Shown: positions 42,169 through 51,935, numbered from the stretch's first letter. The stretch: DNA of 64,000 nt from JAVXCQ01 sp036659415 (GCA_036659415.1 JAVXCQ010000005.1:19670-83669); one strand, 5' to 3'. A program made the numbers and translations. Notes: generated from the letters alone by a model not told the origin.

Positions 42169-42626
42169 TAAGCTTCACCACCCACTCCATTTTGTTGTGC
42201 AGCGATTTCGGCTTCCAATTGAGCTTTGGTCACAAACTTCGTTTTAATTGGTAGTTTGTGGCTTGCTAAACGCATAGCTTCTTTAGCAATGTCCTCGGTT
42301 ACGCCGTTCATTTCGAACAATACGCGACCTGGTTTAACAACTGCTACCCAATACTCAGGAGAACCTTTACCACTACCCATGCGGGTTTCAGCCGGTTTTG
42401 CCGTAATTGGCTTATCCGGGAAAATTTGAATCCATACTTGACCGCCACGTTTAATGTAACGAGTCATTGCGATACGAGCTGCTTCAATCTGACGGTTGGT
42501 AATCCAAGCCGGCTCCAAAGCAACAAGGCCGAAATCGCCATGGGCAATCTTGTTACCACGCATAGCACGTCCGGTCATACGACCTCTGTGTTGTTTACGA
42601 TGTTTTACTCTCTTTGGTAATAACAT
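42168..42626 (-). CDS. rplP: 50S ribosomal protein L16 (uL16)
   Basis: The 152-residue protein helps place A-site tRNA. MLLPKRVKHRKQHRGRM and RMGSGKGSPEYWVAVVKPG are conserved; the C-terminal tail AAQQNGVGGEA is a little longer than usual. It overlaps rpsC by one base. Confidence 0.97.
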   Translation of the reverse strand: MLLPKRVKHRKQHRGRMTGRAMRGNKIAHGDFGLVALEPAWITNRQIEAARIAMTRYIKRGGQVWIQIFPDKPITAKPAETRMGSGKGSPEYWVAVVKPGRVLFEMNGVTEDIAKEAMRLASHKLPIKTKFVTKAQLEAEIAAQQNGVGGEA

Positions 42627-43300
42627 TAGTTTACGCCTCCTTCACGAGGAGCAACCTTAGCTACTTCTTTGGTTTCAGGAAGCACTTCACCTTTGTAGAT
42701 CCATACTTTGACGCCAATACGTCCATAAGTAGTATGTGCTTCAGCTGTGCCGTAATCAATGTCAGCGCGTAGTGTGTGTAGTGGAATACTACCTTCTCTA
42801 TAGCTTTCGCTACGAGCAATTTCAGCACCACCAAGACGACCGCCAACTTGTACTTTAATACCTTTAGCACCCATACGCATAGTACGACCAACACATTGTT
42901 TCATTGCGCGGCGGAATGCGATACGGCGTTCTAATTGAGATGCAATATTTTCTGCCACCAAGTATGCTGCCATATCAGGTGTTTTAATCTCAATAATATT
43001 GATATCAATAACGCTTTCGGTCATTTTTTTCAAATCGTTTTTCAACAATTCGATGTTACTACCTTGACGTCCGATAACCATACCAGGTTTTGCCGTGTGA
43101 ATGGAAATACGAGCTCTGTTAGAAGCACGTTCAATTTCAACGCGTGCAATACCGGATAAGAATAATTTTTCTTTAATAAACTCACGAATTTTGATGTCTT
43201 CTAATAAGAATTTTTGATAGTCTTTGTCAGCAAACCATTTGGAATCCCAATCTTTGATTATGCCTACACGCAGACCATGTGGATGTACTTTTTGACCCAC
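42626..43300 (-). CDS. rpsC: 30S ribosomal protein S3 (uS3)
   Basis: S3 lines the mRNA entry and has helicase activity. The 224-residue protein has a KH domain with the GRQGSNIELL loop and the C-terminal signature GTAEAHTTYGRIGVKVWIYKG split across two strands. It starts at the ATG at 43300. Confidence 0.97.
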   Translation of the reverse strand: MGQKVHPHGLRVGIIKDWDSKWFADKDYQKFLLEDIKIREFIKEKLFLSGIARVEIERASNRARISIHTAKPGMVIGRQGSNIELLKNDLKKMTESVIDINIIEIKTPDMAAYLVAENIASQLERRIAFRRAMKQCVGRTMRMGAKGIKVQVGGRLGGAEIARSESYREGSIPLHTLRADIDYGTAEAHTTYGRIGVKVWIYKGEVLPETKEVAKVAPREGGVN

Positions 43301-43328
43301 TATCGTTTCCCTCCTTCTTTTCGGGATA

Positions 43329-43661
43329 TTATTTTTCTGCTACCGTCACGGTAACATGACTGGAACGTTTCAAAATTTTGAACGCCTGTCCACGAGAACG
43401 TGGATGAATTCTTTTCAATGTTGGACCTTGATCAACAAATGCACTGGATACGATCAAGTTGTCAACATTCATGTCATAGTTATGTTCAGCGTTTGCGACA
43501 GCGGAATGTAGCACTTTTTCAATAACCTCAGAACCAACCTTAGGGGTGTGTTTGAGGATCGCGAATGCTTCACCCACAGATTTACCGCGGACTATGTCAA
43601 TTACGATACGCAATTTGCGTGGCGCGATGCGAACATATCTAGCAATAGCTTTTGCTTCCAT
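43329..43661 (-). CDS. rplV: 50S ribosomal protein L22 (uL22)
   Basis: The 110-residue protein lines the exit tunnel with the loop containing KRIHPRSRGQAFKI, near the macrolide site. No deletion or insertion typical of macrolide resistance is visible. Confidence 0.97.
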   Translation of the reverse strand: MEAKAIARYVRIAPRKLRIVIDIVRGKSVGEAFAILKHTPKVGSEVIEKVLHSAVANAEHNYDMNVDNLIVSSAFVDQGPTLKRIHPRSRGQAFKILKRSSHVTVTVAEK

Positions 43662-43682
43662 CGTGTGTTTGCCCCCTTTCCC

Positions 43683-43958
43683 CTATTTTAAAGATGTCGT
43701 TTTATCGGCATGACCTTTGTATGTACGTGTAGGAGCGAATTCTCCAAGTTTATGACCAACCATATCTTCCGTTACGAAAACAGGCACATGCTTGCGACCA
43801 TCATGGACAGCAATAGTATGACCAAGGAAATCTGGAAGAATAGTGGAGCTGCGAGACCATGTTTTTACGACTTTTTTATCGTTAGCAGCGTTAAGTGCTT
43901 CAATTTTTTTCTGAAGACTTGCATGGACATAAGGTCCCTTTTTAACTGATCTGGACAC
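43683..43958 (-). CDS. rpsS: 30S ribosomal protein S19 (uS19)
   Basis: The 91-residue head protein has MSRSVKKGPYVHASLQKKIE and GHKLGEFAPTRTYKGH. It binds with S13 near the A site. Confidence 0.97.
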   Translation of the reverse strand: MSRSVKKGPYVHASLQKKIEALNAANDKKVVKTWSRSSTILPDFLGHTIAVHDGRKHVPVFVTEDMVGHKLGEFAPTRTYKGHADKTTSLK

Positions 43959-43986
43959 TATGTTGGCCTCCTTTCTTTAATTCCTG

Positions 43987-44817
43987 TTATTTTGTTCTAC
44001 GTTTAATAATCAATCTAGAAGAAGCTTTTTTAACTTTACGTGTACGAGTACCAAATGCACATTTACCCCAAAGAGTAACAGGACGTTTACGTCCAACTGG
44101 AGAATGTCCTTCACCACCACCATGTGGATGGTCATTCGGATTCATTACAACACCACGGTTAGCTGGGCGAATGCCTAACCAACGGGAACGACCGGCTTTA
44201 CCGATAGTAAGATTTTCAAAATCAATATTACCAACTTGGCCAATGGTTGCGCGGCAGTTAATATGTACTTTACGAATTTCACCAGAAGGCATACGAAGAA
44301 GTGCATAATCGCCTTCTTTAGCCATTAATTGTGCTGAGGTTCCTGCAGAACGAACTAATTGACCACCTTTGCCGATTTTCATTTCAATATTGTGGATTGT
44401 AGTACCTAGCGGAATGTTTTTCAATGGTAAACAGTTACCATTTTTAATGTCAGATTCCGGACCACTAACCACGATGTCACCGACTTGTAATTGATGCGGT
44501 GCCAAAATATAACGTTTTTCGCCATCGGCGTAGTGTAAAAGAGCAATGTTTGCGCTACGGTTTGGATCATATTCGATTGTAGCAACCTTTGCAGGTACAT
44601 TATCTTTATTACGTTTGAAATCAATAATACGGTATTGTCTTTTGTGACCGCCGCCTTGATGACGAACAGTAGTTTTACCAGTGTTATTACGGCCTGCATG
44701 TTGTTGTAGACTCTCTACAAGCGGACGATGAGGCTTGGATGTTGTAATCTCTTCGAAGGTTGACACTGTCATAAAGCGTCTCGAAGGAGAATACGGATTA
44801 AAGCTTTTAATAGCCAT
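43987..44817 (-). CDS. rplB: 50S ribosomal protein L2 (uL2)
   Basis: The 276-residue protein supports the peptidyl transferase centre. The essential histidine lies in the conserved region VVMNPNDHPHGGGEG, and the start IKSFNPYSPSRRFMTV is typical. Confidence 0.97.
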   Translation of the reverse strand: MAIKSFNPYSPSRRFMTVSTFEEITTSKPHRPLVESLQQHAGRNNTGKTTVRHQGGGHKRQYRIIDFKRNKDNVPAKVATIEYDPNRSANIALLHYADGEKRYILAPHQLQVGDIVVSGPESDIKNGNCLPLKNIPLGTTIHNIEMKIGKGGQLVRSAGTSAQLMAKEGDYALLRMPSGEIRKVHINCRATIGQVGNIDFENLTIGKAGRSRWLGIRPANRGVVMNPNDHPHGGGEGHSPVGRKRPVTLWGKCAFGTRTRKVKKASSRLIIKRRTK

Positions 44818-44840
44818 TTTTTTACCTCCTTAGTGCTAAA

Positions 44841-45131
44841 TTACATTCCTTCGAAAATTTGAATTGTATTACCTTCAGCAAGTTTTACAATTGCCTTTTT
44901 ATAATCGGAACGTTTACCCATTGTTTTACCCATCCGTTTGGTTTTACCAAATACACGAAGAGTATTGACACTTACTACTTTTACTTTAAAAATTGCTTCA
45001 ACTGCTTGACGTATTTCAACTTTGTTAGCACCAAGAGCAACTTTAAATGTGTACTTATTGTCTTGCATCATTGCAGAAGTTTTCTCTGTAATAATAGGAC
45101 TAACTAAAATATCACGAGGATTAGCGGCCAT
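44841..45131 (-). CDS. rplW: 50S ribosomal protein L23 (uL23)
   Basis: The 96-residue exit-site protein docks trigger factor and SRP. ILVSPIITEKTSAMMQDNKY is conserved. It overlaps rplD by one base. Confidence 0.97.
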   Translation of the reverse strand: MAANPRDILVSPIITEKTSAMMQDNKYTFKVALGANKVEIRQAVEAIFKVKVVSVNTLRVFGKTKRMGKTMGKRSDYKKAIVKLAEGNTIQIFEGM

Positions 45132-45760
45132 TATGCAAGCACCTCCTCTATCTTAGCTACTGCATCTTTAGCAAGCAATACTTTTTCATGATGGAGAATA
45201 TCAAATACATTCAGGCAATTATTAGAAAGAGCCTTAACTCTTGGAATATTGCGAGAGGATTTGTCAACGTTTTCGTTGATTCCATCAGTAATGATCAGAG
45301 CTTTCTTGCCAGCTGCTGCAAAACCAGTGAGCATTGTAGTAACGTTCTTGGTTTTAGGAGCTTCAAATGCAAGACCCTCCACAATCATTAATTCGCCTGC
45401 TGCAACTTTTGCGGACAATGCGCAACGGATTGCAAGACGGCGGGCTTTACGTGTCATTTGTACAGCATGGCTACGTGGTTGAGGACCAAAAGTAGTACCA
45501 CCACCTACCCAAATTGGGGAACGAGTGGATCCGCTACGAGCACGGCCTGTTCCTTTTTGTTTCCAAGGTTTACGACCACCACCACGAACTAGTCCGCGGG
45601 TTTTGGTAGCATGAGTGCCTTGGCGTTCATTAGCTTGTTGCATAACAACAGCCTGATGAACAACTGCTTCATTCATTTCTACGCCAAAAACGTAGTCCAT
45701 TAATTCTATCTCTTCGCCGGTTTTTTCGCCGGCAATGTTATATACTGATAACTTCGGCAT
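45131..45760 (-). CDS. rplD: 50S ribosomal protein L4 (uL4)
   Basis: The 209-residue protein reaches the exit tunnel with the loop KPWKQKGTGRARSGSTRSP, unchanged at the residues linked to macrolide resistance. In proteobacteria L4 represses this operon; whether it does so here is unknown. Confidence 0.97.
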   Translation of the reverse strand: MPKLSVYNIAGEKTGEEIELMDYVFGVEMNEAVVHQAVVMQQANERQGTHATKTRGLVRGGGRKPWKQKGTGRARSGSTRSPIWVGGGTTFGPQPRSHAVQMTRKARRLAIRCALSAKVAAGELMIVEGLAFEAPKTKNVTTMLTGFAAAGKKALIITDGINENVDKSSRNIPRVKALSNNCLNVFDILHHEKVLLAKDAVAKIEEVLA

Positions 45761-45790
45761 TTAAGCATCCTCCTTTCTTTCGCGTACGTC

Positions 45791-46432
45791 TTATTTGTTA
45801 GGTTTAACTGTTTCCATCAATACTACGAAAGAACCAGCAGCACCAGGAATTGAGCCTTTAACCAAAATAAGATTGCGGTCAATATCAACTTTAGCAATAG
45901 TCAAGCGTTGTACCGTTACATTTGCAGTACCCATGCGACCAGGTAATTTCTTACCTTTAATTACTCTACCACCAGGGCCAGAGTGCATTGGTCCCATAGA
46001 ACCTGGTTCACGGTGAGACTTAGAACCATGTGCCATTGGTCCGCAAGCGAAATTATGACGTTTAATCGTACCTGCAAAGCCTTTACCACGAGAAATACCA
46101 CTTGCATCAATCAACTCGCCAGCAGCGAAGATGTCAGCAACAATTTTTTGTCCAACTGTATACTCAGAAGGAGCTGTTAAACGCAATTCTCTGATAAATT
46201 TTACTGGAGTAACACCAGCTTTATCAAAGTGGCCTTTCATTGGTTGATTAGTGTGTTTTTCTTTTAAATCGCCAAACCCGAGTTGAACAGCATTATATCC
46301 GTCTGTTTCTTCGGTTTTATTTTGAATTACTACGCAAGGACCGGCTTCTACTACAGTTACCGGAATCATCTTACCATCAGCTTCAAAAATTTGGGTCATA
46401 CCTAATTTTTTGCCTAAGATTCCTTTAGCCAT
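45791..46432 (-). CDS. rplC: 50S ribosomal protein L3 (uL3)
   Basis: The 213-residue early-assembly protein has MAKGILGKKLGMTQIF and the W-finger region with GPMAHGSKSHREPGSMG. It follows rpsJ by 15 bp. Confidence 0.97.
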   Translation of the reverse strand: MAKGILGKKLGMTQIFEADGKMIPVTVVEAGPCVVIQNKTEETDGYNAVQLGFGDLKEKHTNQPMKGHFDKAGVTPVKFIRELRLTAPSEYTVGQKIVADIFAAGELIDASGISRGKGFAGTIKRHNFACGPMAHGSKSHREPGSMGPMHSGPGGRVIKGKKLPGRMGTANVTVQRLTIAKVDIDRNLILVKGSIPGAAGSFVVLMETVKPNK

Positions 46433-46447
46433 TATCGCACCTCCTCC

Positions 46448-46759
46448 TTACAGTTTTATCTCGATATCTACACCAGCTGGAAGGTCAAGACGCATTAAAG
46501 CATCAACGGTCTTCGCAGTTGGTTCCAAAATGTCAACAAGTCTTTTGTGTGTACGCATTTCAAATTGCTCACGGGAATCCTTGTTTACATGTGGGGAACG
46601 TAGAATCGTGTAAATATTTTTTTCAGTAGGAAGCGGGATAGGACCGGAAACTTGAGCACCAGTACGTTTCGCTGTATCTACAATTTTCGCAGCACTTTGA
46701 TCAAGCGCTTTGTGGTCATACGCCTTTAAGCGTATTCTGATTTTTTGGTTCTTTGCCAT
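46448..46759 (-). CDS. rpsJ: 30S ribosomal protein S10 (uS10)
   Basis: The 103-residue protein is part of the 30S head and also partners NusB in antitermination. KIRIRLKAYDHKALDQSA and PLPTEKNIYTILRSPHVNK identify it. It opens the S10-spc-alpha superoperon, with AGGAGGAAAAA upstream. Confidence 0.97.
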   Translation of the reverse strand: MAKNQKIRIRLKAYDHKALDQSAAKIVDTAKRTGAQVSGPIPLPTEKNIYTILRSPHVNKDSREQFEMRTHKRLVDILEPTAKTVDALMRLDLPAGVDIEIKL

Positions 46760-46876
46760 TAATTTTTCCTCCTAATTCGCCCAGTTTCTAAGAACGGACA
46801 TACTCCGTGAAAATCTCCCTGTCTAGCAGGCAAGCAACCTCTCACATCATCGCAGGCCATACAAATAAACATAATA
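46760..46876 (-). promoter_or_regulatory. rpsJ leader region
   Basis: This stretch between tuf and rpsJ holds a small CGGA-loop-TCCG hairpin about 40 nt before the rpsJ start and a GC-richer upstream part, but no convincing TTGACA/TATAAT pair. Transcription of the S10 operon may come partly from the str operon through the tuf hairpin. Confidence 0.3.
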
Positions 46877-46905
46877 AATTGAGGGGCGTTATCAGCCCCT
46901 CAATT
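46877..46905 (-). terminator. hairpin terminator after tuf
   Basis: AATTGAGGGGC pairs with GCCCCTCAATT around an 8-nt loop; the minus-strand tail TTATTATGTTT is only moderately T-rich, so termination could be partial. Confidence 0.65.
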
Positions 46906-46918
46906 GGGATCTAATAAA

Positions 46919-48109
46919 TTATTTTTCTTCGATAGAAGCAACTACACCTGCACCAACAGTACGGCCGCCTTCGCGGATTGCAAAACGTAGACCTGGTTCA
47001 ATAGCAATTGGAGTGATTAGTTCTACTTCAATTGTTACGTTATCGCCAGGCATTACCATTTCAATACCTTCTGGTAATTCTGCTACGCCAGTTACGTCTG
47101 TTGTACGGAAGTAGAATTGTGGACGATAGCCATTGAAAAATGGTGTATGACGTCCGCCTTCTTCTTTAGTCAAAACATATACTTCTGCTTTGAATTTAGT
47201 GTGGGGATGAATACTACCCGGTTTAGCAAGTACTTGACCACGTTCAATGTCTTTACGTTCTACGCCGCGTAAGAGGCAACCAACATTATCGCCTGCTACT
47301 GCTTCGTCTAACAATTTACGGAACATTTCTACGCCGGTTACTACTGTGGTTCTCTTGTCTTCGCTCATGCCTACGATCTCTACTGTATCGCCGACTTTAA
47401 CGACGCCACGTTCAACACGGCCAGTTGCTACTGTTCCACGACCGGTGATAGTGAACACGTCCTCAACTGGCAATAAGAATGGTTTGTCAGTTGCTCTTTC
47501 AGGTACTGGAATGTAGCTATCTACAGCTGCCATCAACTCAGTGATTTTAGCTTCGTATTTTGGGTCGCCTTCTAGGGCTTTTAATGCGGAACCAACGATT
47601 ACAGGAATATCATCGCCTGGGAAGTCATAGCTGGAAAGTAATTCACGTACTTCCATTTCTACAAGCTCAATCAATTCTTCATCGTCTACCATATCAGCTT
47701 TGTTCAAGAATACTACCATTGCTGGTACGCCTACTTGACGTGCCAAGAGGATATGCTCACGTGTTTGTGGCATCGGACCGTCTGCTGCGCTTACTACTAG
47801 GATTGCGCCGTCCATTTGAGCTGCGCCAGTAATCATGTTTTTAACATAGTCAGCATGGCCTGGGCAGTCAACGTGTGCATAGTGACGAGTTTCAGTTTCA
47901 TACTCTACGTGAGAAGTATTAATCGTGATACCACGTTCTCTTTCTTCCGGAGCTTTATCAATCATGGAATAATCCATGAATTGCGCGCCGCCTTTTTGTG
48001 ACAACACTTTTGTGATTGCTGCCGTTAAGGTCGTCTTGCCATGGTCAACGTGACCGATAGTACCGATGTTAGCATGCGTTTTGGATCTGTCGAATTTTTG
48101 TTTAGCCAT
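46919..48109 (-). CDS. tuf: elongation factor Tu (copy 1)
   Basis: EF-Tu brings aminoacyl-tRNA to the ribosome. The 396-residue protein has the GTPase motifs GHVDHGKT (about 19-26), DCPGHADYV and NKAD, then domains 2 and 3 ending in VGAGVVASIEEK. It is the last gene of the str operon behind fusA. A second, gap-interrupted copy lies at 63457-63640; the visible ends of the two copies are identical in the coding part and for about 25 bp upstream. Confidence 0.97.
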   Translation of the reverse strand: MAKQKFDRSKTHANIGTIGHVDHGKTTLTAAITKVLSQKGGAQFMDYSMIDKAPEERERGITINTSHVEYETETRHYAHVDCPGHADYVKNMITGAAQMDGAILVVSAADGPMPQTREHILLARQVGVPAMVVFLNKADMVDDEELIELVEMEVRELLSSYDFPGDDIPVIVGSALKALEGDPKYEAKITELMAAVDSYIPVPERATDKPFLLPVEDVFTITGRGTVATGRVERGVVKVGDTVEIVGMSEDKRTTVVTGVEMFRKLLDEAVAGDNVGCLLRGVERKDIERGQVLAKPGSIHPHTKFKAEVYVLTKEEGGRHTPFFNGYRPQFYFRTTDVTGVAELPEGIEMVMPGDNVTIEVELITPIAIEPGLRFAIREGGRTVGAGVVASIEEK

Positions 48110-48141
48110 TATATAGTCCTCCTCAAATTTTGTTTAGTTTA

Positions 48142-50226
48142 TTAAGCTTGAGTTCCTTTTACTTTAGCAATAATTGCTTCAGCGATATTTCTTGGAACAT
48201 CTTCGTAATGATCTACTTCCATGGAATAGTTGCCGCGGCCTTGCGTTTTGGAACGAAGGTCTGTAGCGTAACCAAACATTTCAGAAAGTGGAACAAAAGC
48301 ATTAATTACTTGTGCGCCATTGCGAGCTTCCATACCCTCAATACGGCCACGGCGAGAATTCAAATCGCCAATAACGTCGCCCATATAATTTTCAGGTACA
48401 GTAACTTCTACTTTCATGTAAGGTTCTAGAATAACCGGATCGGCCTTATTAGCACCGGAACGGAAACCCATGGAACCAGCAATTTTAAATGCCATTTCCG
48501 AAGAGTCAACATCATGGTAAGAACCATCATAAACACTTACACCGATATCAACCATCGGGTAACCTGCTAAGACGCCATTAGCCATAGCTTCTTTAATACC
48601 GGCCTCGATAGGTCCGATATATTCTTTCGGAATAGAACCACCAACAACCTTGTTTTCAAACAAGAAGCCTTCACCCGGCTCACGTGGAGTAAGTTGCAAC
48701 CAGCAGTGACCGTATTGGCCTTTACCACCGGATTGACGTACAAACTTACCTTCAGACTTAACAGCCTTACGGATAGTTTCACGATAAGCAACTTGTGGGT
48801 TACCTACGGTACAACCAACTTTGAACTCGCGTAGCAAACGGTCAACGATAATGTCCAAATGCAATTCGCCCATCCCAGAAATAATCGTTTGGGAGGATTC
48901 AGGGTCTGTATGTACACGGAAGGTAGGATCTTCTTCGGCCAATTTTTGTAGGGCAATGCCCATTTTTTCTTGGTCAACTTTGGTTTTTGGTTCAACTGCT
49001 ACGGAAATAACAGGATCCGGGAACACCATGGATTCAAGAATAATTTCTTGTTTTTCATCGCAAAGAGTATCACCAGTAGTTGTATCTTTAAGACCAACTG
49101 CAGCAGCGATATCGCCGCTGTAAACAACATCAATCTCTTCTCTATGGTTAGCGTGCATTTGGAGAATACGACCGATACGTTCTCTGTTGCCCTTAGTGGA
49201 GTTATACACATAAGAACCGGCAGATAAGGTTCCGGAGTAAACGCGGAAGAATGCAAGTTTACCAACAAAGGGGTCGGTAGCAATTTTGAAAGCCAGTGCG
49301 GAAAATGGAGCGGCGTCATCAGACTCACGTTCATCAGCTTCGCCGGTATCAGGGTTGACACCTTTGATCGCTGGTACATCCGTTGGTGCTGGCATATAGG
49401 CTACAACTGCATCCAATAAAGGTTGCACACCTTTATTTTTGTAAGAAGAACCACAGCACACAGGTGTCATTTTGCAAGCAATCGTCATTTTACGAATACC
49501 TTGATGAATTTCTTCTTCGGTGAAAGTCTCACCTTCCAAATATTTCATCATCAGTTCATCGTCGCTTTCAGCAACAGCTTCTAGCAATTGTTGACGGAAT
49601 TCTTGAGCTTTTTCCAACATATCTGCAGGAATCTCAACGAACTCTTCATCTTTACCTAATTGGTCGCCGTATATAATTGCGCGCATTTTGATTAAATCAA
49701 TCATGCCGGTAAAAGTATCTTCGAAGCCAATAGGAATTTGGATTGGTACAGCATTAGCATGAAGACGATCTTTCATCATTTGCACAACATTGAAGAAGTC
49801 GGCACCGGTGATATCCATCTTGTTAACATAAGCCATACGAGGTACATTGTATTTATCAGCTTGACGCCATACAGTCTCAGACTGTGGCTCAACGCCGCCT
49901 TTTGCGCAGAACACTGCTACAGAACCATCAAGTACGCGGAGGGAACGTTCTACTTCTACAGTGAAGTCAACGTGGCCTGGTGTATCAATGATGTTAATGC
50001 GATGGCCATTCCATTGGCAGGTGGTAGCAGCAGAAGTAATAGTAATACCACGTTCTTGCTCTTGTACCATCCAGTCCATTGTAGCGCCACCATCGTGAAC
50101 TTCGCCTATTTTATGAGTTTTACCTGTATAAAACAGAATACGTTCAGTCGTAGTGGTCTTGCCCGCATCAATGTGAGCCATGATTCCGATATTTCTTGTT
50201 TTGTCAAGTGGAAATTGTCTGGCCAC
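48142..50226 (-). CDS. fusA: elongation factor G
   Basis: EF-G drives translocation. The 694-residue protein has AHIDAGKTTTTE (G1) near residue 17, DTPGHVDF (G3) and NKMD (G4), and the usual five-domain length. It starts with GTG at 50226, AGGAGGA 7 nt upstream. It lies between rpsG and tuf, the standard str order. Confidence 0.97.
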   Translation of the reverse strand: MARQFPLDKTRNIGIMAHIDAGKTTTTERILFYTGKTHKIGEVHDGGATMDWMVQEQERGITITSAATTCQWNGHRINIIDTPGHVDFTVEVERSLRVLDGSVAVFCAKGGVEPQSETVWRQADKYNVPRMAYVNKMDITGADFFNVVQMMKDRLHANAVPIQIPIGFEDTFTGMIDLIKMRAIIYGDQLGKDEEFVEIPADMLEKAQEFRQQLLEAVAESDDELMMKYLEGETFTEEEIHQGIRKMTIACKMTPVCCGSSYKNKGVQPLLDAVVAYMPAPTDVPAIKGVNPDTGEADERESDDAAPFSALAFKIATDPFVGKLAFFRVYSGTLSAGSYVYNSTKGNRERIGRILQMHANHREEIDVVYSGDIAAAVGLKDTTTGDTLCDEKQEIILESMVFPDPVISVAVEPKTKVDQEKMGIALQKLAEEDPTFRVHTDPESSQTIISGMGELHLDIIVDRLLREFKVGCTVGNPQVAYRETIRKAVKSEGKFVRQSGGKGQYGHCWLQLTPREPGEGFLFENKVVGGSIPKEYIGPIEAGIKEAMANGVLAGYPMVDIGVSVYDGSYHDVDSSEMAFKIAGSMGFRSGANKADPVILEPYMKVEVTVPENYMGDVIGDLNSRRGRIEGMEARNGAQVINAFVPLSEMFGYATDLRSKTQGRGNYSMEVDHYEDVPRNIAEAIIAKVKGTQA

Positions 50227-50245
50227 TAATTAATCCTCCTTATTC

Positions 50246-50716
50246 TTACCAACGGTAGTGAGCAAATGCTTTATTTGCTTCTGCCATCTTGTGAGTATCT
50301 TCACGTTTTTTAACTGCTGCGCCTGTTCCGTTTGCAGCATCCATGATTTCTCCCGCAACACGTTCGTACATAGTTCTTTCACCACGTAGACGTGAGTAGT
50401 TTACCATCCAGCGAATACCCAAGGTGGTTTTACGGTCTGCACGAACTTCAACCGGTACTTGATAGTTAGCACCGCCAACACGGCGAGCACGTACTTCAAG
50501 GATAGGCATAATGTTTTTCATAGCAGCGTCAAATACTTCCAAAGGATCTTTACCGGTCTTAGAACGAACAAGGTCGAATGCATCGTATACAATACGTTCT
50601 GCAACGCCTTTTTTGCCGTCTAACATAATTTTATTAATAAATCTAGTTAATAGTTTTGAACCGTATACTGGATCCGGCAAAACGTCTCTTTTAGTTACAG
50701 GGCCTTTTCTCGGCAT
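50246..50716 (-). CDS. rpsG: 30S ribosomal protein S7 (uS7)
   Basis: The 156-residue head-assembly protein begins MPRKGPVTKRDVLPDPVYGS and ends in the HKMAEANKAFAHYRW tail near the E site. GGAGGAAAA precedes the ATG. Confidence 0.97.
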   Translation of the reverse strand: MPRKGPVTKRDVLPDPVYGSKLLTRFINKIMLDGKKGVAERIVYDAFDLVRSKTGKDPLEVFDAAMKNIMPILEVRARRVGGANYQVPVEVRADRKTTLGIRWMVNYSRLRGERTMYERVAGEIMDAANGTGAAVKKREDTHKMAEANKAFAHYRW

Positions 50717-50762
50717 ATGTTTTCCTCCTTTTAGAAATCGTTTGTAATGTTATTTCGCTTAA

Positions 50763-51143
50763 TTATTTCGCAGCTTTAGCACGTTTTGCACCGTATTTAG
50801 AACGAGATTGATTACGGTTTGCAACGCCAGCTGTGTCAAGCGCACCACGAACGATGTGATAACGAACACCCGGAAGGTCTTTTACTCTTCCGCCTCTAAT
50901 AAGAACAACACTATGTTCTTGTAGATTGTGACCGATACCTGGAATATAAGCTGTAACTTCAATTCCGTTAGTCAAACGAACCCTTGCTACTTTACGCAAA
51001 GCAGAGTTAGGTTTTTTAGGGGTAGTAGTATAAACTCTTGTGCAAACACCACGTTTTTGTGGGCAGTTTTTCAACGCCGGAGCAGTGGATTTTTGAGTAA
51101 GAGCCTCTCTACCTTTACGAACCAATTGATTAATTGTAGGCAT
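50763..51143 (-). CDS. rpsL: 30S ribosomal protein S12 (uS12)
   Basis: S12 controls decoding accuracy. The 126-residue protein has TPKKPNSALRKVARV and GGRVKDLPGVRYH; the lysines that are changed in streptomycin-resistant mutants (K43 and K88 by Escherichia numbering) are both present. Confidence 0.97.
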   Translation of the reverse strand: MPTINQLVRKGREALTQKSTAPALKNCPQKRGVCTRVYTTTPKKPNSALRKVARVRLTNGIEVTAYIPGIGHNLQEHSVVLIRGGRVKDLPGVRYHIVRGALDTAGVANRNQSRSKYGAKRAKAAK

Positions 51144-51217
51144 ATCGGATCCTCCTTCCTAAAATAATTAGTGTGAATGATTATAAAAACCCTCCTGCAA
51201 AGCAGTTAGGATCCCTA

Positions 51218-51469
51218 TCAATCTTTAAGTATCGCAGCGGTAGCAGCCCCAACATGAATACCACAAGCTTTGCCAAGTTCATGCATGGTCGCAACAAGCT
51301 CGTAAGCTATCTGCGCCTTAGTACAAGTAGCAATCAAGGATTCTGACACTCTTGCATCTGCATCTTGAGCAATAAAAACCAAACTTGCATTACCCTTTTC
51401 AATTGCTTTGGCAGTTTGTTTCAGACCAACAACATGTTTGGTCCCAGTCTTTAAAACTTCCATCGACAT
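51218..51469 (-). CDS. L7Ae-family ribosomal protein (YbxF-like)
   Basis: The 83-residue protein has the L7Ae/L30e fold signature (KAIEKGNASLVFIAQDADA and ELGKACGIHVGAA). Such proteins bind kink-turn RNA. In Bacillus the relative YbxF lies in the same place between rpoC and rpsL. The ATG at 51469 has GGAGGTG 8 nt upstream; a TTG at 51484 is rejected. It is the first gene of the str transcript here. Confidence 0.92.
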   Translation of the reverse strand: MSMEVLKTGTKHVVGLKQTAKAIEKGNASLVFIAQDADARVSESLIATCTKAQIAYELVATMHELGKACGIHVGAATAAILKD

Positions 51470-51514
51470 CGCAAACACCTCCAAATAGCATAGCTGTACT
51501 TAAGATACTTGATA

Positions 51515-51543
51515 ATTGTAACACCATGAACAGTCGCTGTCAA
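51515..51543 (-). promoter_or_regulatory. promoter of the str operon
   Basis: Perfect TTGACA (51543-51538), 17 bp, TACAAT (51520-51515) on the minus strand, about 45 bp before the L7Ae-like gene. Confidence 0.9.
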
Positions 51544-51894
51544 CATTTTTTAACAGTTTTAAACGCACTTCAGCCACTGTTTATGTGCCTCTGTGTTTAC
51601 ACGTTGCCTAGTGTTTCTTTTGTGTAACATTGCAATATTTTTTTGTTTTCATCTATTTTTATGTAATGTTTTTTCTTTATTTTTCAAACATTTAGAAGTC
51701 GCTTTTTATTATTTCTTCCATAATACCAACTACACCCGCAACTTTCATACAAACTTCTTCAAATTGTTTCTTTTTTGTAGTCAATTACGAATAGTGTTTT
51801 GAAATTCCCTCTACTTTTAAGACTATTTTGCCGGTAAACACACTCTCACAGTGGCAAAATTCAGTGGCAAAACGCCCTTAGTTCGTGTAAAGTC
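51544..51894. other. AT-rich spacer between rpoC and the str promoter
   Basis: About 350 bp of T-rich sequence on the plus strand without a supported gene. A short direct repeat CAGTGGCAAAA occurs twice at about 51849-51872. Nothing else recognisable was seen. Confidence 0.4.
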
Positions 51895-51935
51895 AAAAAA
51901 ATTCCTTTGTGGCTTGCGGCCACAAAGGAATTTTA
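51895..51935 (-). terminator. terminator of rpoB-rpoC
   Basis: AAATTCCTTTGTGGC pairs with GCCACAAAGGAATTT, 5-nt loop, then TTTT on the minus strand. It lies directly behind the rpoC stop. Confidence 0.92.

Noticed and set aside
49738..50229. 163-codon plus-strand frame
   Set aside because: Shadow of fusA; a strongly conserved gene on the other strand explains the lack of stops.
50763..51143. Possible streptomycin-resistance changes in rpsL
   Set aside because: Both key lysines (KKPNS and GGRVKDLPG) are present.
51593..51802. 69-codon plus-strand frame in the rpoC-str gap
   Set aside because: Phe-rich translation of T-rich spacer DNA with no ribosome binding site.
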